Shown: in pieces, positions 1-6,673 of the stretch
Numbering within the stretch: the first letter of the stretch is position 1
Layout of the letters: the number at the start of each line of letters is the position of its first letter
Assembly: GCA_039199225.1 (NCBI GenBank)
Contig: JBCCSZ010000171.1
Location: forward strand, 1-16,449
DNA from: JBCCSZ01 sp039199225
GTDB lineage: Bacteria; Bacteroidota; Bacteroidia; Chitinophagales; Saprospiraceae
Direction: 5' to 3'
DNA length: 16,449 nucleotides
Program-made: the position numbers and the translations under genes
The notes under the pieces: generated by a model
Database searches by the model: none
Told to the model about the DNA's origin: nothing
Seen by the model: only the letters and a program-made list of their open reading frames with translations

Positions 1-1401
1 CAGCAAAGGCAATTCAATGTTGACCAGAGTAGTGAATCGCTTTTGGCCCAACAGGTAGGCAGATTCGGCTAGGTTTTTTCCCAGCTTGAGGGAATTTGCC
101 TCCAGGGGATTGTAGGCAACTGCCAAGAACCGAAAAACATAGGCATACACCAAGACCATGCTGCCTCCATAAAATAAGTAGCCTACTTTTAGTTGAAATG
201 TGTGGGCAAAAAAGTCGACAATCGACTGACTACTGCTGATGATGCCAATACCGATGATGGCCCCCGGCACAACATAGCCGATCGTTGCTATTTTGGACAA
301 AAACGCAAAGCCACGGAGGTTGTTCCACTGTACAAAATATACCAAAGCAAGCGCACAAACAAGCACCAAAAAGGCAGCACTAAAGGCCACGCCAAAACTC
401 TGCAGGCTGATCCAAAGCAATTCGACATTGAACATCGAATCAAAGGTTAACCCCGCCCAATAAAGCAGTTGACCAAATGGCAAAACAAAGCCAAATAATA
501 TAGGGATACAAACTAAAATGACGTACAGATTTCTCTTGCCGCCTCGCAAGTGGATACGCTTGCCTTGGTTCGTAGATTGTCGTTTTACATTTACATTGAA
601 GGATTTTTTCCCTCTTTGCCACTTGACCAATCCCATCAATAAGAAAACCAAAACCACCAAAAGGGCAGATAAATAAATGGCTGATTGTAGGTCTTCTAAG
701 GCCGTCCACGTACGAAAAATCCCAGTTGTAAAAGTATTGATGCCAAAATATTTTGCCGCACCATAGTCGTTGAGGACTTCCATGAAAACCAAAAACGATC
801 CGCCAATAATGGCGGGCAAAGCCATGGGCAGGGCAATCGAAAAAAAATACCTCTTTTCTGAAGCACCCAACAGATAGGCCGACTCGCGCAAGACTTGAGA
901 CTGGCTACTGAACATCGCTCTTGTACTGGCATAGACATACGGAAACAAAGAAACACTCAACACCCAGATGAGCCCAGCCAGATTCATCATTTCAATTTTT
1001 TGAATCGACAATCCGACGGACTGCAAAAGCTGAATAACAGAACCGCCATTGCCAAACATACCGACATAGGCGTAGGCAACAATGTAGGAAGGAATGGCCA
1101 AGGGCAAAAAAAGCAGCCATTCCAAAACGGGCCGAAAGGGAAACTCGTACTTGGTCACAATCCAGGCCGCACCAACGCCCATCGCAGTACAAAGTACCCC
1201 CGTACCCAAAAGCAAAATAATCGAATTAGAAAGATAGTCCAATAAGAAATATTGGACTATGTGGGACCACATTTCACCAGCCTCATCAAACAGGTTGGCA
1301 ACGATGGCAAAAATGGGAATAGCGATAAAAAGCACCAGAAATACCGTGTAAATCGACCACTGGTTAACATCTCTGAAAAAGTGCTTTATCTTATTACCCA
1401 T
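1..1401 (-). CDS. Ferric iron ABC transporter permease, FbpB-type (partial, C-terminus beyond window edge)
   Basis: This gene encodes the inner-membrane channel subunit of a ferric-iron importer. The frame runs without a stop from the ATG at 1401 to base 1, giving 467 residues that begin MGNKIKHFFRDVNQW. It is strongly hydrophobic, with the two-fold layout of FbpB/FutB permeases. The first EAA loop (ESAYLLGASEKRYFF, then LPMALPAI) lies near 800-885. A second, matching loop (ESAYLLGQKRF, then IELPLL) runs off the window at 1-65. Both halves of the pseudo-dimer are therefore present, and only the last helices are missing. The start lies 8 bp after the stop of the binding-protein gene, so the two should be co-transcribed. 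The ATPase subunit is not in view and may lie beyond base 1. The family call is firm; the iron specificity is inferred mainly from the neighbouring binding protein. Confidence 0.93.
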   Translation of the reverse strand, partial: MGNKIKHFFRDVNQWSIYTVFLVLFIAIPIFAIVANLFDEAGEMWSHIVQYFLLDYLSNSIILLLGTGVLCTAMGVGAAWIVTKYEFPFRPVLEWLLFLPLAIPSYIVAYAYVGMFGNGGSVIQLLQSVGLSIQKIEMMNLAGLIWVLSVSLFPYVYASTRAMFSSQSQVLRESAYLLGASEKRYFFSIALPMALPAIIGGSFLVFMEVLNDYGAAKYFGINTFTTGIFRTWTALEDLQSAIYLSALLVVLVFLLMGLVKWQRGKKSFNVNVKRQSTNQGKRIHLRGGKRNLYVILVCIPILFGFVLPFGQLLYWAGLTFDSMFNVELLWISLQSFGVAFSAAFLVLVCALALVYFVQWNNLRGFAFLSKIATIGYVVPGAIIGIGIISSSQSIVDFFAHTFQLKVGYLFYGGSMVLVYAYVFRFLAVAYNPLEANSLKLGKNLAESAYLLGQKRFTTLVNIELPLL

Positions 1402-1409
1402 AAGTGCAG

Positions 1410-2447
1410 TTATTCCCATCCTGCTTTATCAAAAACCACAACCGCAGACTTATTCAACTCACCCAATTTGGAGAGCGGCAGCTGATCTTCCTTGAAGGTA
1501 CCCCAGGATTGTAACAAGGCAGAAGACTTGGCTTTTGGATTCACCGGATACTCATAATTGGCATTGGCAAATTTTTCTTGTACCTCTTCACTGACCAAGT
1601 ACTCCATAAACTTAACGGCATTTTCTTTATTCGGAGCATACTTCGCCAACCCAATTCCGCTGATGTTAATGTGTGTCCCACGGTCTTCTTGATTTGGAAA
1701 AAAGATGCCAACAGATTCGCCTGCTTTTTTCTCCATAGCATCTTCGGAGTTGAGCATCCGTCCCAGATAGTAGGTGTTGATGATGGCCAATTCTCCGTCT
1801 TGGGCAGCAATGCCTTTGACTTGGTCGCGGTCGTTGCCTTTGGGCGCCCGAGCAAAATTTTCGATCATACCCGCAGCCCATGCCTCTGCTTTTTCCGCTC
1901 CATTATTGGCAATGATGGAAGCCATCAAAGATTGGTTGTAAATATTGCCAGAAGATCGAATGAGAATCTTTCCTTTCCACTTGGCATCTGTCAAAGCTTC
2001 ATAAGTCGATAGCTCAGCGGGGTCTACCTTGTTCTTGTCGTACACAACTACCCGCGCCCTTTTGGTCAAGGCAAACCAGTTTTTAGCAGAATCTCTGAGA
2101 TGAACCGGAACCAGCTGCTCCAATACATCGGATTGTACGGCCTGCAGCAGGTCTTTATCCTTTGCCCGAACCAAGCGCCCAGCGTCTACCGTTATCAATA
2201 AGTCTGCCGGAGACTGCTCCCCTTCGCTGACCATTTTTTGAATCAACTCATCTGCATTGGCTTTAACGACCTTTACTTCAATACCTGTCTTTTTCGTGAA
2301 TTCTTCAAAAATTACCTTGTCCGTATCGTAATGACGATGGGTGTAAAGTGTAATAAACGACTGTTCGTCCGTTTCTGTGTTTGAGCTGGGGTCACCGCAG
2401 GCTGTCAGCAAAACAGCGATGAATAATCCCCAAATTAATTTATGCAT
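1410..2447 (-). CDS. Ferric iron ABC transporter substrate-binding lipoprotein, FutA/FbpA-like
   Basis: This is a periplasmic Fe(III)-binding protein that delivers iron to the permease encoded 8 bp downstream. It has 345 residues. The N-terminus is a lipoprotein signal with lipobox LTAC (Cys17), so the mature protein should be membrane-anchored. The five iron ligands known from FutA1 of Synechocystis (His54, Tyr55, Tyr185, Tyr241, Tyr242) have counterparts with almost identical spacing: His39-Tyr40 in the motif RHYDTD, Tyr170 in SGNIYNQ, and Tyr226-Tyr227 in NTYYLGRM. The family-typical NYEYPVNP motif is near the C-terminus. This full ligand set supports Fe(III) over other substrates of the family such as thiamine, phosphonate or polyamines. 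A candidate promoter lies about 35-60 bp upstream. The gene diverges from an imelysin operon, which also points to iron. Confidence 0.93.
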   Translation of the reverse strand: MHKLIWGLFIAVLLTACGDPSSNTETDEQSFITLYTHRHYDTDKVIFEEFTKKTGIEVKVVKANADELIQKMVSEGEQSPADLLITVDAGRLVRAKDKDLLQAVQSDVLEQLVPVHLRDSAKNWFALTKRARVVVYDKNKVDPAELSTYEALTDAKWKGKILIRSSGNIYNQSLMASIIANNGAEKAEAWAAGMIENFARAPKGNDRDQVKGIAAQDGELAIINTYYLGRMLNSEDAMEKKAGESVGIFFPNQEDRGTHINISGIGLAKYAPNKENAVKFMEYLVSEEVQEKFANANYEYPVNPKAKSSALLQSWGTFKEDQLPLSKLGELNKSAVVVFDKAGWE

Positions 2448-2480
2448 CTTACAAAATTTTAGGTGATTAGTTTATGCGGG

Positions 2481-2508
2481 CAAAGGTATGCAATTGTACT
2501 TAATCAAA
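2481..2508 (-). promoter_or_regulatory. Candidate Bacteroidota-type promoter for the iron ABC transporter
   Basis: Read on the minus strand, TACCTTTG (2488-2481) fits the Bacteroidota -7 consensus TAnnTTTG. A TTTG at 2508-2505 could be the -33 element. The spacer is 16 bases, slightly shorter than the usual 17-23 reported for flavobacteria, so the -33 assignment is weaker than the -7. Transcription would start about 25-30 bases before the ATG at 2447. A second TAnnTTTG match (TACTTTTG, 2621-2614) lies further upstream without a good -33 partner. Confidence 0.4.
2490..2501 (-). repeat. Left copy of an inverted 12-mer, possible operator
   Basis: The minus strand reads AAGTACAATTGC. It matches 11 of 12 bases of AAGTACAATCGC on the plus strand at 2617-2628. 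This copy lies entirely inside the spacer between the candidate -33 and -7 boxes of the iron transporter promoter, where a bound repressor would block RNA polymerase. It does not resemble a classic Fur box. The function is inference; the repeat itself is plain in the sequence. Confidence 0.35.
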
Positions 2509-2536
2509 GTGCGTTTGTGAAATAATAGTAGCTACC

Positions 2537-2556
2537 AAACGGTCTTTCGTCCGTTT
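2537..2556. repeat. Inverted repeat AAACGG-N8-CCGTTT
   Basis: Six-base arms at 2537-2542 and 2551-2556 flank an 8-base loop. No T-tract follows on either strand, so it does not look like an intrinsic terminator. It sits upstream of the candidate transporter promoter and could be a protein-binding site or a chance hairpin. Confidence 0.3.
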
Positions 2557-2616
2557 ATACCATGCCCAGCGATAGATAGATGACACCATGATATGGATTC
2601 AAGAATACAAACACAA

Positions 2617-2628
2617 AAGTACAATCGC
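2617..2628 (+). repeat. Right copy of the inverted 12-mer
   Basis: AAGTACAATCGC is the partner of the minus-strand 12-mer at 2490-2501, with one mismatch and 115 bases between them. It overlaps a minus-strand TAnnTTTG match at 2614-2621. Paired distant sites of this kind could support looping or a second promoter, but nothing here proves it. Confidence 0.3.
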
Positions 2629-2986
2629 AGGCAATAGTAATTATTCACTAATTATGGGTATTGTTAATGTCCGAAATAATGCGTTAATTACGCCCCAGGC
2701 AAAGAAATAGGTCAAAGCCAACATTAAATTTTTATCTACACCTTCATAGAAGGCATGAAATACTTTAAAAACAGTTGTTTTGAAGAGTATAACGTGCGAA
2801 GCAATCCTGTCTCTAAGTGTTACTCTTGGCACTTTTCACAGGAACACTTGCTATGCAATGGGTTCAGTGTCCCACTAAGACTAAAGGCAGTGAGGCAGCA
2901 AAAAGCAAGACATCAGGTCGTCAACGCTCTATCAAACCAGTGCTTTAATTGGATAGAAAATGCATAAGAAGAGTTGGCATTTTCAC

Positions 2987-2999
2987 CTCTAATTTAGAG
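2987..2999. promoter_or_regulatory. 13-bp palindrome upstream of the imelysin operon
   Basis: CTCTAA-T-TTAGAG is a perfect 6-bp inverted repeat around a single central base. It ends 18 bases before the ATG at 3018. TAATTTAG inside it (2990-2997) matches 7 of 8 positions of the TAnnTTTG -7 element, so the palindrome may overlap the promoter and act as an operator. A TTG at 2974-2976 is too close to be a normal -33 box. This is a candidate iron-regulator site by position only. Confidence 0.35.
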
Positions 3000-3017
3000 C
3001 ATCACTAAAAAATAATT

Positions 3018-4157
3018 ATGAAAAACTTCGGTCATGTTTTCTCTCTAGCAATCGCTTTGATGTGTATGGTCAGTTGTGCCTCCGAGCAACAATCAAAGGA
3101 GGTAATTCAAAACTATGCCGCCCTGGTTTTAGACAATTATGAGGCGGCTCGTCAAGATGCTGTCCTGCTAAAAGAGGCGATTGGAAAGTTTACAACAAAG
3201 CCCAGCGAGGCAACGCATCAGGCGGCCAAGGATGCTTGGAAAAAAGCACGCGAGAGCTATGGTATCACAGAGGTATTCCGCTTTCAGGAAGGCCCCATCG
3301 ACGTCATCGAAGGGGAAGAAGGACCAGAAGCCAGACTCAACGCCTGGCCTTTGGATGAAAGCTACATCGACTATGTCGAGATCGATTCGACCGCAGGCAT
3401 CATCAATGCGCCTTCCAAGACATTGGACAAGGCCAGCCTGACAGCAGCCAACGAATCTGGCGGAGAGAAAAATATCAGCATCGGCTACCACGCCATTGAG
3501 TTTTTGTTGTGGGGACAAGACCTAAGCCCACCAGGTATCAAACAAGCCGGTAGCCGTCCACATACCGATTTTGTAGATGGTGGTACGGCAGCCAATCAGG
3601 ACCGCAGGCGAGTGTATTTGCAACTTTGTGCCGACTTGTTGCTGGACGATCTACAATTATTGATCGATCAATGGAAAGAAGGAGGTGCTTACCGCAATAA
3701 GTTTTTCGCTATGGAGCATAAAACAGCACTGAGTAAGATGATGACTGGCATGGCAACCCTGGCCAAGGCAGAACTAGCCGGTGAACGCATTTTCGTTGCT
3801 TACGACAACCAAGATCAGGAAGATGAACATTCGTGTTTCAGCGATAACACCCATCGAGATACCCGGCTGAATCTTCAGGGAATCAAGAACGTATATTTTT
3901 CTTTAATCCAAGGCAAGGAAAACCAATCCATCCACGACCTTGTTCAAAGTCAAGATACCACACTGGCCAGGGAAGTTAGCAATGCTTTCGAGCTAGCAGA
4001 ACAGGCAGTCAATTCTACAGCCATTCCTTTTGACTTCGCAATCACGGCAGATACCGAACGCCCAAAGGTACTAGCCGCTGTTGAAGCCCTGGAAAAGCTG
4101 GGCGACAAGGTTGCAGAAGCTGGAGCTGTCTTAAATGTAAAGGTGGGCATGGAATAG
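3018..4157 (+). CDS. Imelysin (M75) family periplasmic lipoprotein, iron-regulated IrpA-like
   Basis: This gene encodes a 379-residue lipoprotein of the imelysin/ICMP-like family, associated with iron uptake or iron regulation. The signal sequence ends in lipobox MVSC (Cys20). The family signature GxHxxE is intact as GYHAIE (His158, Glu161), followed by FLLWGQDL as in IrpA/COG3487-type members. Two helical bundles with several conserved acidic patches fit the imelysin fold. The M75 peptidase label is historical, and proteolysis should not be assumed; metal or haem binding is the more likely role. It is the first gene of an operon, 33 bp before the di-haem protein gene, and diverges from a ferric transporter. 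The palindrome at 2987-2999 lies just upstream. The family call is firm, but the ligand is unknown. Confidence 0.92.
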   Translation: MKNFGHVFSLAIALMCMVSCASEQQSKEVIQNYAALVLDNYEAARQDAVLLKEAIGKFTTKPSEATHQAAKDAWKKARESYGITEVFRFQEGPIDVIEGEEGPEARLNAWPLDESYIDYVEIDSTAGIINAPSKTLDKASLTAANESGGEKNISIGYHAIEFLLWGQDLSPPGIKQAGSRPHTDFVDGGTAANQDRRRVYLQLCADLLLDDLQLLIDQWKEGGAYRNKFFAMEHKTALSKMMTGMATLAKAELAGERIFVAYDNQDQEDEHSCFSDNTHRDTRLNLQGIKNVYFSLIQGKENQSIHDLVQSQDTTLAREVSNAFELAEQAVNSTAIPFDFAITADTERPKVLAAVEALEKLGDKVAEAGAVLNVKVGME

Positions 4158-4190
4158 TCGCCCTCTATCTATTTGCTAAAAAGCTACTGG

Positions 4191-5582
4191 ATGAGAATTG
4201 CTTATGTCATATTTTTAATTGGATTGGCGACACTGCTTTGGAAGTGTCAAAAGCGCCTTTTGCACAGAGCCAAAATTGGAGAGGAGCTTTCCGGCGGAAC
4301 AGGCAGTGTGAAGGATGCAACCCACAAAGCCTTTGATTTTTTAGATAGAAATCTTCACAAGGACAATTCCTTCAGACGATTTTTCGAATCGGGAGAGTCT
4401 TTTTTCAATACCAATTGGACCATCGAAGGGGCTTCCAGTACTGCAAGGGATGGACTCGGTCCTCTCTTCAATTCAAACACTTGCGCAAGCTGTCACTTTA
4501 AGGACGGACGTGGACGACCACCCATTGATACCACAAGCGAGCGCGGCTTGGGCTTATTGCTGCGACTGTCCATCGGAAACGATCCACATAGCGGCCCCAT
4601 TCCCGATCCAAATTATGGCCTTCAACTTCAGGATAGCAGTATTCCGGGCATCAGGCCAGAGGCTGATTTTAAAATTACTTATGAAAACATCTCGGGTAGA
4701 TATGCCGACGGTGATTTGTACATGCTTCGAAAGCCACAATACAAGATTGTCAATCTGAAAGAAGGTCCTTTGACTGCCACCGAGTACTCTCCAAGAATCG
4801 CCAATCAAATTATTGGGATGGGCCTGCTGGAGGCCATCGATGAAGCGACCCTACGCTCTTTTGCCGACGAGATGGACGAGGATGGCGATGGCATCAGCGG
4901 ACGACCAAACATCGTTCCCAACATCGAAACCAAGTCGGAAGCCATCGGCCGCTTTGGATGGAAAGCCAACCAGCCGACTGTAAAGCAGCAGGTAGCTGCA
5001 GCCTTTGCTGGAGACATCGGAATCACCTCTTCCCTCTTTCCAAATGAAAATTGCCCACCATCGATCAATTGCGATGAACTGCCCGACCGAGGTACCTTAG
5101 ATATTTCAGATAAAAACCTGGATCGAGTTGCGCTCTACACCAGTTCGTTGGCCGTTCCCTGGCGTAGAGACTGGGAAGACCAAGAGGTACTGGCCGGAAA
5201 AAAGCTGTTCACCCAAGCCAACTGCAGTGGCTGCCACATTCCTAAGATGACAACCGGCGAGCATCCAGAGGTTTCGGCCTTTTCCAATCAGACCATTCGT
5301 CCTTACACAGACTTGTTGCTGCACGATATGGGGGAAGGCTTGGCCGATCACGCTGGCGATTTTCGCGCGACTGGGCGAGAATGGCGCACCCCTCCACTCT
5401 GGGGAATCGGTTTGTTCGAAACAGTCAATGGACACACTTTTTATTTGCACGATGGCCGGGCCAGCAGCCTGGAAGAAGCCATCCTATGGCACGGTGGAGA
5501 GGCAGAAGCAGCTAAAAATTCTTTCGTGAATATGAGCAGGGAGGAACGAGGGCAATTGATAAAGTTTTTAGAATCCTTATAA
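4191..5582 (+). CDS. Di-haem c-type oxidoreductase-like protein (DHOR/DUF1111, COG3488 type)
   Basis: This is a periplasmic di-haem cytochrome c-type protein of the DHOR family, once called 'thiol oxidoreductase'. From the ATG at 4191 it has 463 residues. A TTG at 4173 would add six, but I prefer the ATG because it leads directly into the hydrophobic signal-anchor (residues 1-17). Haem sites are CASCH (98-102) within CASCHFKDGRGRPP, and CSGCH (345-349). The GAxxDR-like spacing and the C-terminal LHDGRASSLEEAILWHGGEA stretch are typical of the family. No lipobox is seen (TLLWKC lacks a small residue before Cys), so it is probably tethered by its N-terminal helix. It lies between two imelysin genes, the arrangement known for COG3487-COG3488-COG3489. 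A redox role in iron release or reduction is a reasonable inference, not shown here. Confidence 0.92.
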   Translation: MRIAYVIFLIGLATLLWKCQKRLLHRAKIGEELSGGTGSVKDATHKAFDFLDRNLHKDNSFRRFFESGESFFNTNWTIEGASSTARDGLGPLFNSNTCASCHFKDGRGRPPIDTTSERGLGLLLRLSIGNDPHSGPIPDPNYGLQLQDSSIPGIRPEADFKITYENISGRYADGDLYMLRKPQYKIVNLKEGPLTATEYSPRIANQIIGMGLLEAIDEATLRSFADEMDEDGDGISGRPNIVPNIETKSEAIGRFGWKANQPTVKQQVAAAFAGDIGITSSLFPNENCPPSINCDELPDRGTLDISDKNLDRVALYTSSLAVPWRRDWEDQEVLAGKKLFTQANCSGCHIPKMTTGEHPEVSAFSNQTIRPYTDLLLHDMGEGLADHAGDFRATGREWRTPPLWGIGLFETVNGHTFYLHDGRASSLEEAILWHGGEAEAAKNSFVNMSREERGQLIKFLESL

Positions 5583-5602
5583 CTTTGCTGAAAACAACTA
5601 CC

Positions 5603-6673
5603 ATGAACCTAAGACGGTGCCTGCTTCTAATCTGTGTGCTCAGCTTGCTCGGCTGTGAGATGAGCGAACAACAACTTTTTGAACAACGCAGCTTACAACT
5701 TAAAAACCTCAGCGACTTTGGAGCCGTACCTCTGCACGATGCCTTTCAGAAAGCATGCAAACAGTTTTCTGAACAAGTGAATGCATTTGCAGAAGATACC
5801 AGCCAGGATAAGTTGAACGAAGTACAACAACAATGGAAGGTCGTCGGTCAATTGTTCAAAAGATGCGAGCTGTACGATTTTGGCGAAGTCAACAGCAGCT
5901 TCATTCACTTCCGCATTCACCGCTGGCCAACCAATGAAAGAAGACTCGAAGACTCTCTGCAAACAACGACGACTTTGACCGCAGAAGGCGTGTCCAACAT
6001 GGGCTCCGCCCTACTGGGCTTGGCAGCCTTGGAGCATCTTCTCTTCGAAAAAGATCCCACCCAAAGCTTGCTGCAGTTTCAAGAGAATCCCCGACGTTTG
6101 CAGTTTTTGGTTCTGAGTACAGAATATCTAAGCATCAAAGCAGGTGAACTAAACGAAATCTGGAAAAACTACAGCCCAACTTTTACCGATGCACTGCAAA
6201 GTGCCATTTCCGGAGGACAAAACCAATTGACCAATTCCCTCATCGCCTACTTGGAAGAAACAATGAAATCGCGACTCGGAAAGGCTCTTGGAGAATCCAA
6301 TGGCGGCTTAGTAGATAAAACAGAGCTGGAAGCCCATCGCAGCGGCGCCTCTCTCGATTTTCTCAAAAGTGGATTTGAAGAATGGAAACATTGTTTCAAT
6401 GGTGATTTCGAAGGCAATAGCGATGCTTATGGTTTTGATGACTACCTCAAGGCAATGGGAAATCAAGCCCTCGCAGACCGGATTCAAATCGCCATCCAGG
6501 AATGCGACCAAGCCATGGCCGAGCTGAGCGTGCTACAACAGGATTTGGAAAACGACACAGAAAAAGTGGCCAATCTAAAAAAAGCTTTTCACAAACTTTC
6601 TGTCCTCACCAAAAATGACCTGGCTGGGTTCATCGGCGTCACGGTAACAGCTAACGATTCAGATGGGGATTGA
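5603..6673 (+). CDS. Second imelysin-like periplasmic lipoprotein (COG3489 type)
   Basis: This encodes a 356-residue lipoprotein from the ATG at 5603. A TTG at 5585 would add six residues, but the ATG gives the better signal: MNLRRCLLLICVLSLLGC with lipobox LLGC (Cys18). The region matching the imelysin signature reads GLAALE (139-144), so the histidine of GxHxxE is replaced by alanine, as is usual in the second imelysin of such cassettes. RIHRWPTNERR fits the same family. The gene starts 20 bp after the di-haem gene and its last 11 bp overlap the HTTM gene, so translation of the two is probably coupled. It likely works with the first imelysin and the di-haem protein on the periplasmic side of the membrane. 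Its ligand is unknown. Confidence 0.88.
   Translation: MNLRRCLLLICVLSLLGCEMSEQQLFEQRSLQLKNLSDFGAVPLHDAFQKACKQFSEQVNAFAEDTSQDKLNEVQQQWKVVGQLFKRCELYDFGEVNSSFIHFRIHRWPTNERRLEDSLQTTTTLTAEGVSNMGSALLGLAALEHLLFEKDPTQSLLQFQENPRRLQFLVLSTEYLSIKAGELNEIWKNYSPTFTDALQSAISGGQNQLTNSLIAYLEETMKSRLGKALGESNGGLVDKTELEAHRSGASLDFLKSGFEEWKHCFNGDFEGNSDAYGFDDYLKAMGNQALADRIQIAIQECDQAMAELSVLQQDLENDTEKVANLKKAFHKLSVLTKNDLAGFIGVTVTANDSDGD

Larger units (their letters stand above)
2448..3017. other. Divergent intergenic region between two iron operons
   Basis: This 570-bp stretch separates the leftward FutA-type transporter from the rightward imelysin operon. It must carry at least one promoter for each. I see no convincing protein gene: short frames at 2641-2832 (GTG start) and 2755-2967 show no recognisable motif. 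It does hold several small symmetric elements, listed separately: an inverted 12-mer pair, a hairpin-like repeat at 2537-2556, and a 13-bp palindrome just before the imelysin start. There are also two copies of TAATTA 11 bp apart (2638-2643 and 2649-2654). A shared iron-responsive regulator is likely but is inferred from the flanking genes. No textbook Fur box was found by eye. Confidence 0.6.

Noticed and set aside
193..1245. Several short frames on both strands at the left edge
   Set aside because: All are shadows of the permease gene, which reads through without a stop from 1401 to base 1.
2641..2832. Minus-strand 63-codon frame with a hydrophobic centre
   Set aside because: It needs a GTG start, shows no known motif, overlaps several symmetric control elements, and lies in the divergent promoter region.
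2755..2967. Plus-strand 70-codon frame before the imelysin gene
   Set aside because: Composition looks random, with no domain or signal; I considered a transposase remnant but saw no motif to support it.
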